A DNA stretch of 64,000 bases. Origin: Streptomyces jeddahensis (GTDB lineage Bacteria > Actinomycetota > Actinomycetes > Streptomycetales > Streptomycetaceae). Location: contig NZ_LOHS01000200.1 in NCBI RefSeq assembly GCF_001642995.1, forward strand, positions 1 to 64,000, written 5' to 3'. Shown piece by piece: positions 24,746-33,851 of the stretch. Below the pieces are notes generated by a model. That model did no database searches, was not told the DNA's origin, and was given only the letters and a program-made list of their open reading frames with translations. The translations under genes and the position numbers were made by a program. Numbering within the stretch: position 1 is the stretch's first letter; each line of letters opens with the position of its first letter.

Positions 24746-25792
24746 ATGCGACGCCCCTCGGTTCGCCGGATGACCGCGCTCGTTGCGGCCGGTCTGCTGC
24801 TCCCCGCCCTCGCGGCGTGCGGCTCCGACGACAACAACAGTGGGGGCGAGGACAGCGGCTCCTCCCTCGTCATCTACTCCGGCCGCAACGAGAAGCTGGT
24901 CAAGCCGCTTCTGGACAAGTTGGAGAAGGCCGTCGGCACCGAGGTCGAGGTGCGCTACGGCGACAGCGCGGAGCTCGCCGCCCAGATCCTGGAGGAGGGT
25001 GACCGCACCAAGGCCGGGCTGTTCTTCTCCCAGGACGCCGGCGCGCTGGGCGCGCTGTCCAAAGAGGGCATGCTGCAGAAGCTGCCCCAGGGCACCCTCG
25101 ACGAGGTCGACGAGGCGTACCGCGGTTCCGGTGGCGACTGGGTGGGTCTTTCGGGACGCGTCCGCGTCATCGCGTACAACCCGGACAAGGTCGGCGAGGA
25201 CGAGGTCCCGGACAGTGTCTTCGACGTCGTCGAGCCGGAGTGGAAGGGCAAGGTCGGCTTCGCGCCGACCAACGCCTCCTTCCAGGCGTTCGTCACCGGC
25301 ATGCGGGTCCTGAAGGGCGACGACGCCACCCGCACGTGGCTTGAGGACCTGAAGGCGAACGGCGCCAAGACGTACGCCCACAACCTCGCCACCCTGGACG
25401 CCGTCGAGTCCGGTGAGGTCTCCCTCGGCCTGGTCAACCACTACTACTGGTACGAACGGGTTGCCGAGAAGGGCGAGGACAAGGTCGACTCCAAGCTGCA
25501 CTTCCTGCCCGGCAAGGACCCCGGCGCGCTGATCAACGTCGCCGGCGCCGGCATCCTCAAGGACAGCGGGCAGAGCGCGACCGCCCAGAAGGCCGTGGAC
25601 TACCTGCTGTCGAAGGAGGCACAGACCTACTTCGCGGACAACACCAAGGAGTACCCGCTGGCCGCGGGCGTCACCAGCACCGTGGAGGGCCTGCCGCCGT
25701 TCGAGTCGCTCGAGTCCCCCGACATCGACCTCGGCAAGCTGGAGTCCCTCCAGGAGACGCTGGCCATGCTGCAGGACATCGGACTGGTCTGA
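24746..25792 (+). CDS. Ferric iron ABC transporter substrate-binding lipoprotein (FbpA-like)
   Basis: This 348-residue lipoprotein has lipobox LAAC (residues 22-25) and mature sequence starting LVIYSGRNEKLVKPLL, as in FbpA/FutA ferric-binding proteins. The paired tyrosines that hold iron are in NHYYWY (Tyr233, Tyr234), and GRVRVIAYN is another family motif. It should bind free ferric ion outside the membrane. It is the first gene of a three-gene operon behind the iron box. Confidence 0.88.
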   Translation: MRRPSVRRMTALVAAGLLLPALAACGSDDNNSGGEDSGSSLVIYSGRNEKLVKPLLDKLEKAVGTEVEVRYGDSAELAAQILEEGDRTKAGLFFSQDAGALGALSKEGMLQKLPQGTLDEVDEAYRGSGGDWVGLSGRVRVIAYNPDKVGEDEVPDSVFDVVEPEWKGKVGFAPTNASFQAFVTGMRVLKGDDATRTWLEDLKANGAKTYAHNLATLDAVESGEVSLGLVNHYYWYERVAEKGEDKVDSKLHFLPGKDPGALINVAGAGILKDSGQSATAQKAVDYLLSKEAQTYFADNTKEYPLAAGVTSTVEGLPPFESLESPDIDLGKLESLQETLAMLQDIGLV

Positions 25793-25798
25793 CCTGCC

Positions 25799-27424
25799 GT
25801 GCCCACATCGTCGTCCACCTCACACCCTGCCGGAGCCCCCGCCCCGGCCGGGCGCGAACGTGGGGAGGGCCGGGGCTGTTCACGCGGAGCTCCTACGGCA
25901 GGAGGATCCCGTACGGCCGGGCGCAGGCCGCCACTCGTCCTGCTCGTCCCCGCCTGCGTGGCCGCCCTCTTCGCCCTGCTGCCCCTCGGCTACCTCGCCG
26001 TCCGCGCCCTGGAACGTGGCCCGGGCTTCGCCTGGGACGTCGTCGCCGAGGAACGCACCCTGGCCCTCCTCGGCCGCAGCCTCGGGCTGACCGTCGTGGT
26101 CGTGGCGGCCTGCCTGGTGCTGGGTGTCTCGCTGGCCTGGCTGACCGCACGCACCGCCCTGCCCGGGGCCCGCGTCTGGTCCATCCTGGCCACGCTGCCG
26201 CTGGCCGTGCCGAGTTACGTGGCCGCGTTCGCCTGGCTGTCGGCCGAGCCGGACCTCGCCGGATTCGCCGGAGCCGCCCTCGCCCTGACCTTGGTCAGCT
26301 TCCCGTACGTCCATCTCCCGGTCGCCGCCGTGCTGCGGGGCATCGACCCGGCGCAGGAGGAGGCCGCGCGCTCCCTCGGGCACGGCCCGCTGCGGACGTT
26401 TGCCAAGGTGACGCTGCCGCAGCTGCGACCGGCCGCCGCGGGAGGGGCGCTGCTCGTCGCCCTGTACGTGCTCTCCGACTTCGGCGCTGTCTCACTGATG
26501 CGGTACGACACCTTCACCCGGGCCATCCACACCTCCTACCGCGCCTCATTCGACCGCACCCCGGCGGCCGCCCTCAGCGTGGTGCTGGTGGTCATGACGA
26601 TCGCGCTGGTCGCCGCCGAGGCCCGTACGCGAGGTCGGGCCGGGCACGCCAGAACCGGAACGGGCACCGCCCGCCCGGCAGTTCCGGCCGCCCTGGGCCG
26701 GTGGCGGCCGCTCGCCGTGCTGTGGTGCGGAGCGGTGACGGCCGTCGCGGTGGCCTTCCCGCTGGGCACCCTCGGGTACTGGCTGGCCGTCGGCAGTTCG
26801 GCCACCTGGGACCTGGGCGGGCTCACGGAGACGGCCTGGGTCACGTTCGGGATCGCGGCGGCGGGCGCAGGTCTCACCACGGTCCTCGCCCTGCCGGTCG
26901 GGGTGATCGCCACCCGTCACCGGGGCCGCGGCACCCGTCTGCTGGAGCAGGCGGCATACGCGGGGCACGCCCTGCCCGGCATCACGGTCGCCCTCGCCCT
27001 GGTCTTCTTCGCCGTGCGCTACGCGTACCCGCTGTACCAGCAACTCCCGTTGCTGGTGGGCGCGTACGCCGTGCTGTTCCTTCCCGTCGCGGTGGCCGCC
27101 ACCCGCGCGGCCGTGCTCCAGGCGCCGCCCGTCCTGGAGGACGTGGCCCGCTCGCTCGGGCGGCGGCCGTGGCAGGTGCTACGCGAGATCACCGTGCCGC
27201 TGGCCGCGCCCGGCGTGGCCGCCGGTGCCGCGCTCACCTTCGTGGTCTGCATGAAGGAACTCCCCGCAACCCTCCTCCTGCGCCCCACCGGCATGGACAC
27301 CCTCGCCACCCGGCTGTGGACCGAGACCGGCGCGGGATCCTTCGCGGCAGCCGCCCCCTACGCCGCCGCACTGATCCTGCTGGCCGCCGTCCCCTCGTAC
27401 CTCCTAGGCAGGCACCGGACATGA
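25799..27424 (+). CDS. Ferric iron ABC transporter permease, two fused halves (FbpB-like)
   Basis: This 541-residue membrane protein has two copies of the binding-protein-dependent permease domain, each with about six membrane segments and an EAA-type loop (EEAARSLGHGPLRTFAKVTL in the first half, LEDVARSLGRRPWQVLREIT in the second). FbpB proteins have this double structure. The GTG start at 25799 has no clear ribosome-binding site; it lies 6 bp after the binding-protein stop, so coupling probably suffices. The first 45 residues are low-complexity and cytoplasmic. ATGA overlap joins it to the ATPase gene. Confidence 0.86.
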   Translation: MPTSSSTSHPAGAPAPAGRERGEGRGCSRGAPTAGGSRTAGRRPPLVLLVPACVAALFALLPLGYLAVRALERGPGFAWDVVAEERTLALLGRSLGLTVVVVAACLVLGVSLAWLTARTALPGARVWSILATLPLAVPSYVAAFAWLSAEPDLAGFAGAALALTLVSFPYVHLPVAAVLRGIDPAQEEAARSLGHGPLRTFAKVTLPQLRPAAAGGALLVALYVLSDFGAVSLMRYDTFTRAIHTSYRASFDRTPAAALSVVLVVMTIALVAAEARTRGRAGHARTGTGTARPAVPAALGRWRPLAVLWCGAVTAVAVAFPLGTLGYWLAVGSSATWDLGGLTETAWVTFGIAAAGAGLTTVLALPVGVIATRHRGRGTRLLEQAAYAGHALPGITVALALVFFAVRYAYPLYQQLPLLVGAYAVLFLPVAVAATRAAVLQAPPVLEDVARSLGRRPWQVLREITVPLAAPGVAAGAALTFVVCMKELPATLLLRPTGMDTLATRLWTETGAGSFAAAAPYAAALILLAAVPSYLLGRHRT

Positions 27425-28464
27425 ACGAACTGCACGTCGATGGACTCACCAAGTCCTACGGGAGCGAGGAGCCGGTCCTGCGTGGGCTCGAACTGACTGT
27501 TCCGCCGGGCGCCTTGGCCGCCGTGCTCGGCCCCTCCGGCTGCGGCAAGACGACCTTCCTGCGGATCGTCGCCGGCTTCCTGCACGCCGACGCGGGCACC
27601 GTCCGCCTCGGCGACCGAATCCTCGGCGGGCCCGGCGTCCACCTCCCGCCGGAACGCCGCCGCATCGGCATCGTCCCCCAGGAGGGCGCCCTCTTCCCGC
27701 ACCTGAGCGTCGCCCGCAACGTCGCCTTCGGGCTGACCGGCGTCGAACGGACCGAACGGCGGCGCCGCACCGAGGAGATGCTGGACCTGGTCGGCCTCGC
27801 CGGATACGGCGACCGCATGCCGCACGAGCTGTCCGGAGGACAGCAGCAGCGCATCGCCCTGGCCCGCGCACTCGCGCCCCGACCCCAACTCGTACTCCTG
27901 GACGAACCGTTCAACGCCCTCGACAGCGCACTACGGGCGGGAGTGCGGTCAGACGTACGGGCCGCGCTCCGGGCGACCGGCGCCACGGCGGTCCTCGTCA
28001 CACACGACCAGCAGGAGGCCCTGTCCACCGCCGACCTCGTCGCCGTCGTACGGGACGGCCGGGTCGCCCAGTGCGACACCCCGCAGGACCTCTACCGCCG
28101 CCCCGCCAACCCCTGGATCGCCGACTTCGTCGGCGACGCCGTCCTGCTGCCCGGGACCGTCGACGGCGATGGCACGGCCCTGACCGCCCTGGGCCCCGTA
28201 CCCCTCGCCACCCCGCCCAACGGGCTCCGCGCCGGCACGGTCGTGCTCCGCCCGGAACAACTCCGCTTGATTGACGCGGGCTCGGAGGGCGTGGTCAGGG
28301 GCACGGTGACCGACGTCTGCTACTACGGCCACGACGCCATGGTCACCGTGGCCGTCGAGGGCCACGACACCCCGGTCGGCATCCGGGTGGCGGGCCCCCT
28401 GCCGGTCTGCCGGGGGGATGAGGCGGGCGTTCGCGTCGTGGGAGAGGCCGGCCTCCACCCGTAG
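27421..28464 (+). CDS. Ferric iron ABC transporter ATPase (FbpC-like)
   Basis: This 347-residue ATPase has Walker A GPSGCGKTT (about 36-44), signature LSGGQQQRIALARAL, Walker B LVLLDEPFNALD and the switch His in VLVTHDQQEAL. The C-terminal 110 residues form a TOBE-like regulatory domain (PLVLRPEQLRLI type: VVLRPEQLRLID). It powers the FbpB-like permease. It is the last gene of the operon and is followed by a hairpin. Confidence 0.88.
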   Translation: MNELHVDGLTKSYGSEEPVLRGLELTVPPGALAAVLGPSGCGKTTFLRIVAGFLHADAGTVRLGDRILGGPGVHLPPERRRIGIVPQEGALFPHLSVARNVAFGLTGVERTERRRRTEEMLDLVGLAGYGDRMPHELSGGQQQRIALARALAPRPQLVLLDEPFNALDSALRAGVRSDVRAALRATGATAVLVTHDQQEALSTADLVAVVRDGRVAQCDTPQDLYRRPANPWIADFVGDAVLLPGTVDGDGTALTALGPVPLATPPNGLRAGTVVLRPEQLRLIDAGSEGVVRGTVTDVCYYGHDAMVTVAVEGHDTPVGIRVAGPLPVCRGDEAGVRVVGEAGLHP

Positions 28465-28470
28465 CGACGC

Positions 28471-28507
28471 GCCGCCCGGCGGGCGGCCCGGTCGGCTGCC
28501 GGGCGGC
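28471..28507 (+). terminator. Hairpin after the iron transporter operon
   Basis: GCCGCCCGGC (28471-28480) and GCCGGGCGGC (28498-28507) form a perfect 10-bp stem with a 17-nt loop, 7 bp after the ATPase stop. Confidence 0.5.
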
Positions 28508-28603
28508 ACCAGTAGCGGAAGCTGGAGCGGGCGAATCGGCCTGGCCGGTCCGTGTCTGCGCCGCAACGAACACCCATCACCGCATCCCCATCGGGTAGGG
28601 GAT

Positions 28604-28798
28604 TCACCCTGTCTGACCTGTGATCTGGCGCTCCCAGACCCGATGGATCCGTCCGTCCACGTCGATCGTGTACCACACGGCGTCGTTCCTGATGTTCACC
28701 TCCGCGATCACACCCTCATGGCTCGGGGAAAGGCCGTCGGTGGTCAGGCTCACGGTCTCGTCAAAGATGACCTTGTCGCCTTCTTGGAACAGCGTCAC
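28604..28798 (-). CDS. Small hypothetical protein (64 residues)
   Basis: I do not recognise this protein. It starts with GTG behind a good GAGGGAG site and is acidic-to-neutral with alternating hydrophobic residues: GDKVIFDETVSL, GVIAEVNI, AVWYTIDVDG, HRVWERQI. That pattern suggests a small five-stranded beta barrel (SH3 or KOW-like). There is no signal peptide. It stands alone between the iron operon and a broken aldehyde dehydrogenase. The stretch 28,799-29,190 upstream contains no gene I can support. Confidence 0.55.
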   Translation of the reverse strand: MTLFQEGDKVIFDETVSLTTDGLSPSHEGVIAEVNIRNDAVWYTIDVDGRIHRVWERQITGQTG

Positions 28799-29189
28799 GG
28801 CACAACTCCCTCACGCGTCGGGTTGCGGTTCCAGGCGCCTCGGTGGAGCGCCCTCATGGAGGTATACCGGCCCTGTGACAGCTGCTACCGGCACACCACC
28901 CGGACGGATCCTCTACCCACCTGCCGGGTCGCGCCCTGCTTCCAGGGGTTTCCTGCGCAAGCAAAGGCCTTGGACGCCTGCATGGTGATGGGGCAGGTGG
29001 CGAGGCCGAAGAAGGCTCTGCCGTACGCCTGGCCGCGCTCGGCGACAACGGAAATGCCGCGTTCCTCAGCAGGCGCCGGATCACTTGGCGTGGTCGTCAC
29101 CGCGATCAGCCGTCCGTCCGCCGACGGGTTCACCCGAGCAGTTGGTGTCGCCGCCCCGTGGTATGGCAGAGAGCTTGAAAGCTCCTGGT

Positions 29190-29740
29190 CGTGACGTGCC
29201 GACCGGGTTTGGTGCAGAACTGGCCGACGCCCAGGGTGAAGGAGGCGACGTAGTCCTCGGCGATCCGCGTCCCGCGGGCGGCCGCCGCCCGCGGCGTGAC
29301 GAAGACGGGGTTGATGCTGCCCAGTTCCCCGAAGAGGGGGATGGGTTCGGGACGGGCGGCGGCGAGGTCGAACAGGGCGCGCCCGGCGCTCGTGGATCCG
29401 GTGAACGCGGCGCCTTGATCCGCGGGTGCTGCACGGCCCGCCGGCCGGCATCGAGGCCGCTGATGAGCGCGAACGTTCCCGGCGGTGCGCCGCACCCGGC
29501 GGTGCGCCGCACCCGGCGAGGGCCGCGATGTGGTGCGCGGTCCTGGCGGAGAGGCGGGGGGGCCGGGGTGGGCCTTGACCAGCACCGGGCACCCGGCGGC
29601 GAGGGCCGAGGCGGCGTCGCCGCCGGCGACGCCGAACGCGAAGGGGAAGTTGCTCGCCGCGAAGGCCAGGACAATTATGACGGCCGCCAAAGCGGTGCGG
29701 GTCGTGATGAGCGAGCAGGACACGCGCTGCCGGCCGCTTA
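29190..29740 (-). pseudogene. Aldehyde dehydrogenase remnant (2,5-dioxovalerate type), frameshifted
   Basis: Pieces in two frames give VLAFAASNFPFAFGVAGGDA then LAAGCPVLVKAHPG, PPGTFALISGLDAGRRA, AAFTGSTSAGRALFDLAAAR, LFGELGSINPVF and GVGQFCTKPG. These belong to alpha-ketoglutaric semialdehyde dehydrogenases, and the last includes the catalytic Cys. The first 130 and last 180 residues are missing. One frameshift is explained by a 17-bp tandem duplication at 29478-29511. Such enzymes end the oxidative routes for arabinose and related sugars, which fits the decayed sugar genes to the left. Confidence 0.65.
29478..29511. repeat. 17-bp tandem duplication inside the aldehyde dehydrogenase remnant
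   Basis: CCCGGCGGTGCGCCGCA occurs twice head to tail. As 17 is not a multiple of three, the extra copy shifts the frame. The two copies are identical, so the event is probably recent. Confidence 0.8.
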
Positions 29741-30017
29741 CGCACTCGACCTTGTACGCGTCGTCGGAGGCCGATCCTGCACATGCTGACGTCGACTGCC
29801 TTCGCGGGCTGGAGAGTGACGGGCGGCTTGGCGCCGGTATCGGGAGGCCGCACAGGGACGGGGGGCTTGTGGCTCCATTCATGGAGCCAATGTCACTGTC
29901 TGTTGTCCGTTGCGGGTGCGGCAAGGGCGGCTGGCGAGATGCTGAGCGGGGGACGGGACAGGGGCGAAGCCGCAGGCGCAGGACCTGTGTCGTCAGCCGA
30001 TTCTCCGGCAAGAGGAC

Positions 30018-31190
30018 TCAGAGCCAGTCCCGCCGCTTGAAAATCACGTACAAACTCACGCAAACCACCCCCATCAGGCCGATCGCGAAGGGGTATCCGA
30101 GCACCCAGTGCAATTCCGGCATGTGTGAGAAGTTCATGCCGTAGATCGTCCCGACCAGTGTCGGGGCGAACAGGATGGCCGCCCACGACGAGATCTTCTT
30201 GATCTCCTCGTTCTGCTCGAAGCCCGCCTCCGCCAGGGCCCGCATCTCCGCGTTCTGCTGCTGGGTCACCAGCGTCGCGTTCACCGTGAGGATGTCCGTC
30301 AGGGCCTGGCGGAAGCCGTCGACGCGTTCGCTGGTGTGGGTTACGTGGTCGGCAACGTCGCGGAGGTAGCGCTGGAGTTCCTCGTCCGTGCCGTATTTCG
30401 TGAAGCCCGCCATCAGGCCGTGCAGCATGCCGACGAGGGGGCGGGTGGCGCGCTGGAACTCGACCATTTCACGGGAGAGTTCGTAGATGCGGCGGGACAC
30501 CTCGGGGTCGCCGCGGAAGACCTCGGTCTCGATCTCGTCGATGTCGTTCTGCACGCCGGCGACGACGGGTGCGTAGCCGTCGACGACCGCGTCGAGGATG
30601 GCGTACAAGACCGCTTCCGGGCCGAGCTTCAGCAGCTCAGGGGTCTCCTCCATGCGGCGGCGCACCGCCGACAGGTCCGGGGCCGCGCCGTGCCGGACCG
30701 TGATCACGAAGTCGGGGCCCACGAACACGTGCAGCTCGCCGAAGTCGACCTCCTCGGGCGCGTCGAGATAGCGGGCGGCGCGCAGGACCACGAAGAGCGT
30801 CTCGCCGTAGCGCTCCAGCTTCGGGCGCTGGTGGGCCTCCATCGCATCCTCGACGGCGAGCGGGTGCAGGTCGAACTCGTCCGCCAGGGAGAGCAGCTCG
30901 GCCTCGGTGGGGCGGGCCAGGCCGATCCACGCCATGCCGTCCTGCTGCTTGCGCAGTTCGTGGAAGGTCTCCGCGAGGGAGGCGGGTGCCGAGACGCGTA
31001 CGCCGTCGCGGTACAGCACCGCCTGCACGATGCTGCCGGCCTCCGCGGACGGGTCGGCGGACGCGTCCTGCGGCTGGTGCGGGGACGCGGACTCGGCGGA
31101 CGGCGGTGGGGCAGAAGCCGCCGCACGCCGCCATCCGTACTTCCTCGCGATCCTTCGAGCCGCTACGGGGCGCGCTCGTCGCTCTGGCAT
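30018..31190 (-). CDS. CorA-family magnesium/cobalt channel
   Basis: This 390-residue protein has a long acidic cytoplasmic domain rich in helices and two membrane segments at the C-terminus. The signature YGMNF sits between them (TIYGMNFSHMPEL), followed by the short basic tail FKRRDWL. It forms pentameric magnesium channels in the membrane. The ATG at 31190 has GGGAGGC upstream; a start 26 codons earlier gives an Arg-rich leader unlike CorA. It is divergent from the winged-helix gene. Confidence 0.88.
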   Translation of the reverse strand: MPERRARPVAARRIARKYGWRRAAASAPPPSAESASPHQPQDASADPSAEAGSIVQAVLYRDGVRVSAPASLAETFHELRKQQDGMAWIGLARPTEAELLSLADEFDLHPLAVEDAMEAHQRPKLERYGETLFVVLRAARYLDAPEEVDFGELHVFVGPDFVITVRHGAAPDLSAVRRRMEETPELLKLGPEAVLYAILDAVVDGYAPVVAGVQNDIDEIETEVFRGDPEVSRRIYELSREMVEFQRATRPLVGMLHGLMAGFTKYGTDEELQRYLRDVADHVTHTSERVDGFRQALTDILTVNATLVTQQQNAEMRALAEAGFEQNEEIKKISSWAAILFAPTLVGTIYGMNFSHMPELHWVLGYPFAIGLMGVVCVSLYVIFKRRDWL

Positions 31191-31318
31191 CGCGGCAGCC
31201 TCCCGGGTCCGTATCCGTATCCGTATCGCTTCGCGCCTGCCTCCGTACAGGACTGTCGCTGTCCGCAAGCGAGGCTAGCGTGCCGAGCACGACGAAGCAG
31301 AGCACGAGGGAGCGGAAC

Positions 31319-32440
31319 ATGACCAAGACGACGGCCTCTGCGGTGCCTGTGCTCGGCACCCGGGCGCTGAATCGCGCCACGCTCGACCGTCAGCTGCTCC
31401 TGCGCCGGACGGCCCTGCCCGCGGACGCCGCCGTCGAACACCTGGTCGGCCTGCAGGCGCAGAACGTCAAGCCGCCGTACTTCGCCCTGGCCGCCCGGCT
31501 CGACGGCTTCGACCCCGAGGAGCTCTCGGCGCTGATGGCCTCGCGCGATGTCGTCCGCATCGTCACCATGCGGTCCACCATCCACACCCACACCGCCGAC
31601 GACTGCCTCACGCTGCGGCCGCTGGTGCAAGCCGCACGCGACCGGGAGCTGAACGCCTTCCGCAAGGGGCTCGCCGGCGTCAACCTGGAGCGGCTCGCGG
31701 AGCTCAGCCGCGAGCTGGTCGAGGCCGAGCCGCGCACCGTGAAGCAGCTGCGTGAGGCGCTGCTCGCCGAATGGCCGCAGGCCGATCCGCAGGCGCTCAC
31801 CGTCGCGGCCCGCTGCAAGCTGCCGCTCGTCCAAACCACACCGCGCGGACTGTGGCGGCACAGCGGGCAGGTCGTCCTCACGACCGTGGAGAAGTGGCTG
31901 GGGCGTCCCAGCGAACCGGAACCCGCGCCGGACGCGACCGTCCTGCGCTATCTCGCCGCCTTCGGTCCCGCCTCCGTCAAGGACATGCAGACCTGGGCGG
32001 GCCTCACCCGGCTGCGGGACGCCTTCGAGCGGCTGCGGCCCCGGCTGCTCACCTTCCGCGACGAGCGCGGGACCGAACTCTTCGACCTGCCCGACGCACC
32101 ACGGCCCGCGCCCGACACCCCGGCGCCGCCCCGCTTCCTGCCCGAGTTCGACAACCTGCTGCTCTCCCACGCCGACCGCACCCGCGTCGTCCCCGCCGAG
32201 TACAAGGGCCGCAGCTGGAACGGCAACCAGGCCTTCTGCACGCTGCTCGTCGACGGCTTCCTGGCGGGCGTATGGCGGCTGGAGGAGAGCAGGGACGGAG
32301 CGGCGACGCTGACCATCGAGCCGTTCGGCACCCTGACACGGCTGCAGCGGGACGAGGTGGCGGCGGAGGGGGAGCGGATGCTGAAGGTGATGACGGGCGC
32401 GTCCTCGTACGACATCCGGTTCGGGACCGTGGCCGCGTAG
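31319..32440 (+). CDS. Winged-helix DNA-binding domain protein (HTH_42 type)
   Basis: This 373-residue protein begins LNRATLDRQLLLRRTALPAD and has HLVGLQAQ and RSTIHTHTADD, marks of the large family of winged-helix proteins related to AlkX/YcaQ. Members include DNA glycosylases that unhook cross-links, but most actinobacterial paralogues are untested. Near the C-terminus are LPEFDNLLLSHADR and the family's usual GxVWRLE-like strand. GAGGGAG precedes the ATG. No functional neighbour is apparent. Confidence 0.75.
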   Translation: MTKTTASAVPVLGTRALNRATLDRQLLLRRTALPADAAVEHLVGLQAQNVKPPYFALAARLDGFDPEELSALMASRDVVRIVTMRSTIHTHTADDCLTLRPLVQAARDRELNAFRKGLAGVNLERLAELSRELVEAEPRTVKQLREALLAEWPQADPQALTVAARCKLPLVQTTPRGLWRHSGQVVLTTVEKWLGRPSEPEPAPDATVLRYLAAFGPASVKDMQTWAGLTRLRDAFERLRPRLLTFRDERGTELFDLPDAPRPAPDTPAPPRFLPEFDNLLLSHADRTRVVPAEYKGRSWNGNQAFCTLLVDGFLAGVWRLEESRDGAATLTIEPFGTLTRLQRDEVAAEGERMLKVMTGASSYDIRFGTVAA

Positions 32441-32503
32441 GCGGAGCCACCACGGGCAGGGGGCGGTCGGGCGGGTCCTCCGCGTGGCGCGTCACCGCGG
32501 TCG

Positions 32504-32602
32504 TCATGTGCTGCCGATGACGAACAGCACGCTCGGCCCCGGGATGACGATCACCAGCAGCGACATCGCCGCGAAGGCCAGGAACCGATCCGTGGACACC
32601 AT
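32504..32602 (-). pseudogene. LysE/RhtB exporter N-terminal remnant
   Basis: A 32-codon frame reads DRFLAFAAMSLLVIVIPGPS then VLFVIGST and stops. The PGP in the first membrane helix is the hallmark of LysE/RhtB amino-acid exporters, which are normally about 205 residues. GGAG lies upstream. The rest of the gene is absent. Confidence 0.55.
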
Positions 32603-32830
32603 GCTCGTCATCTCCCATGCCCATCGCTCGACGGGCGACTGCCGTTCAGCCGACTCCGCCATGCAAGCGCACCAGAGGCCTCAGGGGAAGGCCGCACGCC
32701 GCAACGCACCGGCACCGGCCGAGTCGCGGTGTGCGGCTCCCCGGCCGCGTGTCGGGGGAGGGGAGCAGGGGGGAATTCGGCGCGTTCCGCGCGGGACATG
32801 CCAGCGAAACACGGCTCCCCTACCGTGGGG

Positions 32831-32846
32831 TGAACCGATCGGTTCA
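32831..32846. promoter_or_regulatory. TetR-type operator upstream of the dioxygenase gene
   Basis: TGAACCGATCGGTTCA is a perfect 16-bp palindrome, 36 bp before the dioxygenase start. The same sequence with one base change occurs at 34648-34663, between the TetR gene and the ABC operon. This links the three transcription units. Confidence 0.75.
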
Positions 32847-32882
32847 ACGGCTCAACGGTTCTACGCCAAGGGGAGACAGCGC

Positions 32883-33716
32883 ATGGACGTCAGTTCCGCA
32901 AGCTTCATTCCGCGCCGGGTGTCCGGTGCCGCCGAGGCGCGCGAGGTGTTCGCCGCCGAGGGCGCGGCCATCGTGACGGGACTCGGCGACGAGCAGTCGG
33001 CCGTCGCGTTCGGCCGTGAGGTCATGGGGGACAAGGCCGTCCGTATCGGTACGCAGTTCGAGGCCACCAAGGCGCACGGTGAGAAGGAGGCGGCGAAGGT
33101 GGCCATGCAGCCCGCCGACTCGCGTGGCCGCAAGCGCAGTTTCGCGCCCACCGAGGAGCGGATGGTCGCGCACAACGACGGATTCGCCTTCGGCGACCAC
33201 GCGCCCGACCACCTGTTCCTGTGGTGCGAGCGCCCGGCGGCCAAGGGCGGCGACTCCTTCCTCATCGACACCTCCCGGCTGCTTGATCTGCTCGCCGCCG
33301 ACCCGGAGTGGGCCGCCGTCGCCGACTTCTGCCGCGGCATCGACATCGACCACTCCGAGCCCAACTTCCCGCAGAGCGTCTACGCGCCCATCGTCCGCAC
33401 CGTGCCCTCCGGGCGCTTCCAGGGTCGGTACCACCCGTATCTCGCACCGGTCGAGGGTCTGGCGGAAGAGGAGCACTGGACCTTCGTACGCAAGTGGGAG
33501 GAGGCGGTCGTCGCGGCGCGCGACACGGGCCCCATGTTCCGGGTCGAGGCGGGCGAGATGATCTGCATCGACAACTACCGCGTCCTGCACGGGCGGGACG
33601 GCCACAGCGATCCCCGGCGCCGGGTCTGTTCGATCTGGGGCTGGTCAACGGATGCGGTGGTGATTCCGGACGGGCCGCTCGACATCGTGGTGCCGAAGCT
33701 GCCGATGAGCGCGTGA
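32883..33716 (+). CDS. TauD-family Fe(II)/2-oxoglutarate dioxygenase
   Basis: This 277-residue enzyme has the facial triad: His97 and Asp99 in AHNDGF, and the distal His in RVLHGRDGH, followed by the Arg that binds 2-oxoglutarate in PRRRVC. Overall it is closer to TauD/TfdA and gamma-butyrobetaine hydroxylase-like enzymes than to other dioxygenases. AGGGGAGAC precedes the ATG. The substrate is unknown; taurine is possible, but the linked adenosine-deaminase-like gene argues for a nitrogen heterocycle or nucleoside-like compound. A perfect palindrome upstream suggests control by the TetR regulator at 34466. Confidence 0.8.
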   Translation: MDVSSASFIPRRVSGAAEAREVFAAEGAAIVTGLGDEQSAVAFGREVMGDKAVRIGTQFEATKAHGEKEAAKVAMQPADSRGRKRSFAPTEERMVAHNDGFAFGDHAPDHLFLWCERPAAKGGDSFLIDTSRLLDLLAADPEWAAVADFCRGIDIDHSEPNFPQSVYAPIVRTVPSGRFQGRYHPYLAPVEGLAEEEHWTFVRKWEEAVVAARDTGPMFRVEAGEMICIDNYRVLHGRDGHSDPRRRVCSIWGWSTDAVVIPDGPLDIVVPKLPMSA

Positions 33717-33802
33717 GCGCTCCGCTGGAAGCACGGTGATGAACCCGCGGGCCGGTGGGGGCTGGTCGCGCTCACGCGGCGGAGCCGCATATCGATGCCG
33801 CC

Positions 33803-33824
33803 CCGCGCCCCTTGCGGGGCGCGG
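33803..33824. terminator. Bidirectional hairpin between dioxygenase and TetR genes
   Basis: CCGCGCCCC and GGGGCGCGG form a perfect 9-bp stem around TTGC between two convergent genes. This type of GC palindrome is common at gene ends in Streptomyces. Confidence 0.65.
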
Positions 33825-33851
33825 TACCGCACTGCGGCGCCCGTCCGGCGC

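Noticed and set aside
31205..31230. Three TCCGTA units before corA as a functional repeat
   Set aside because: Too short, and no strain comparison is available.
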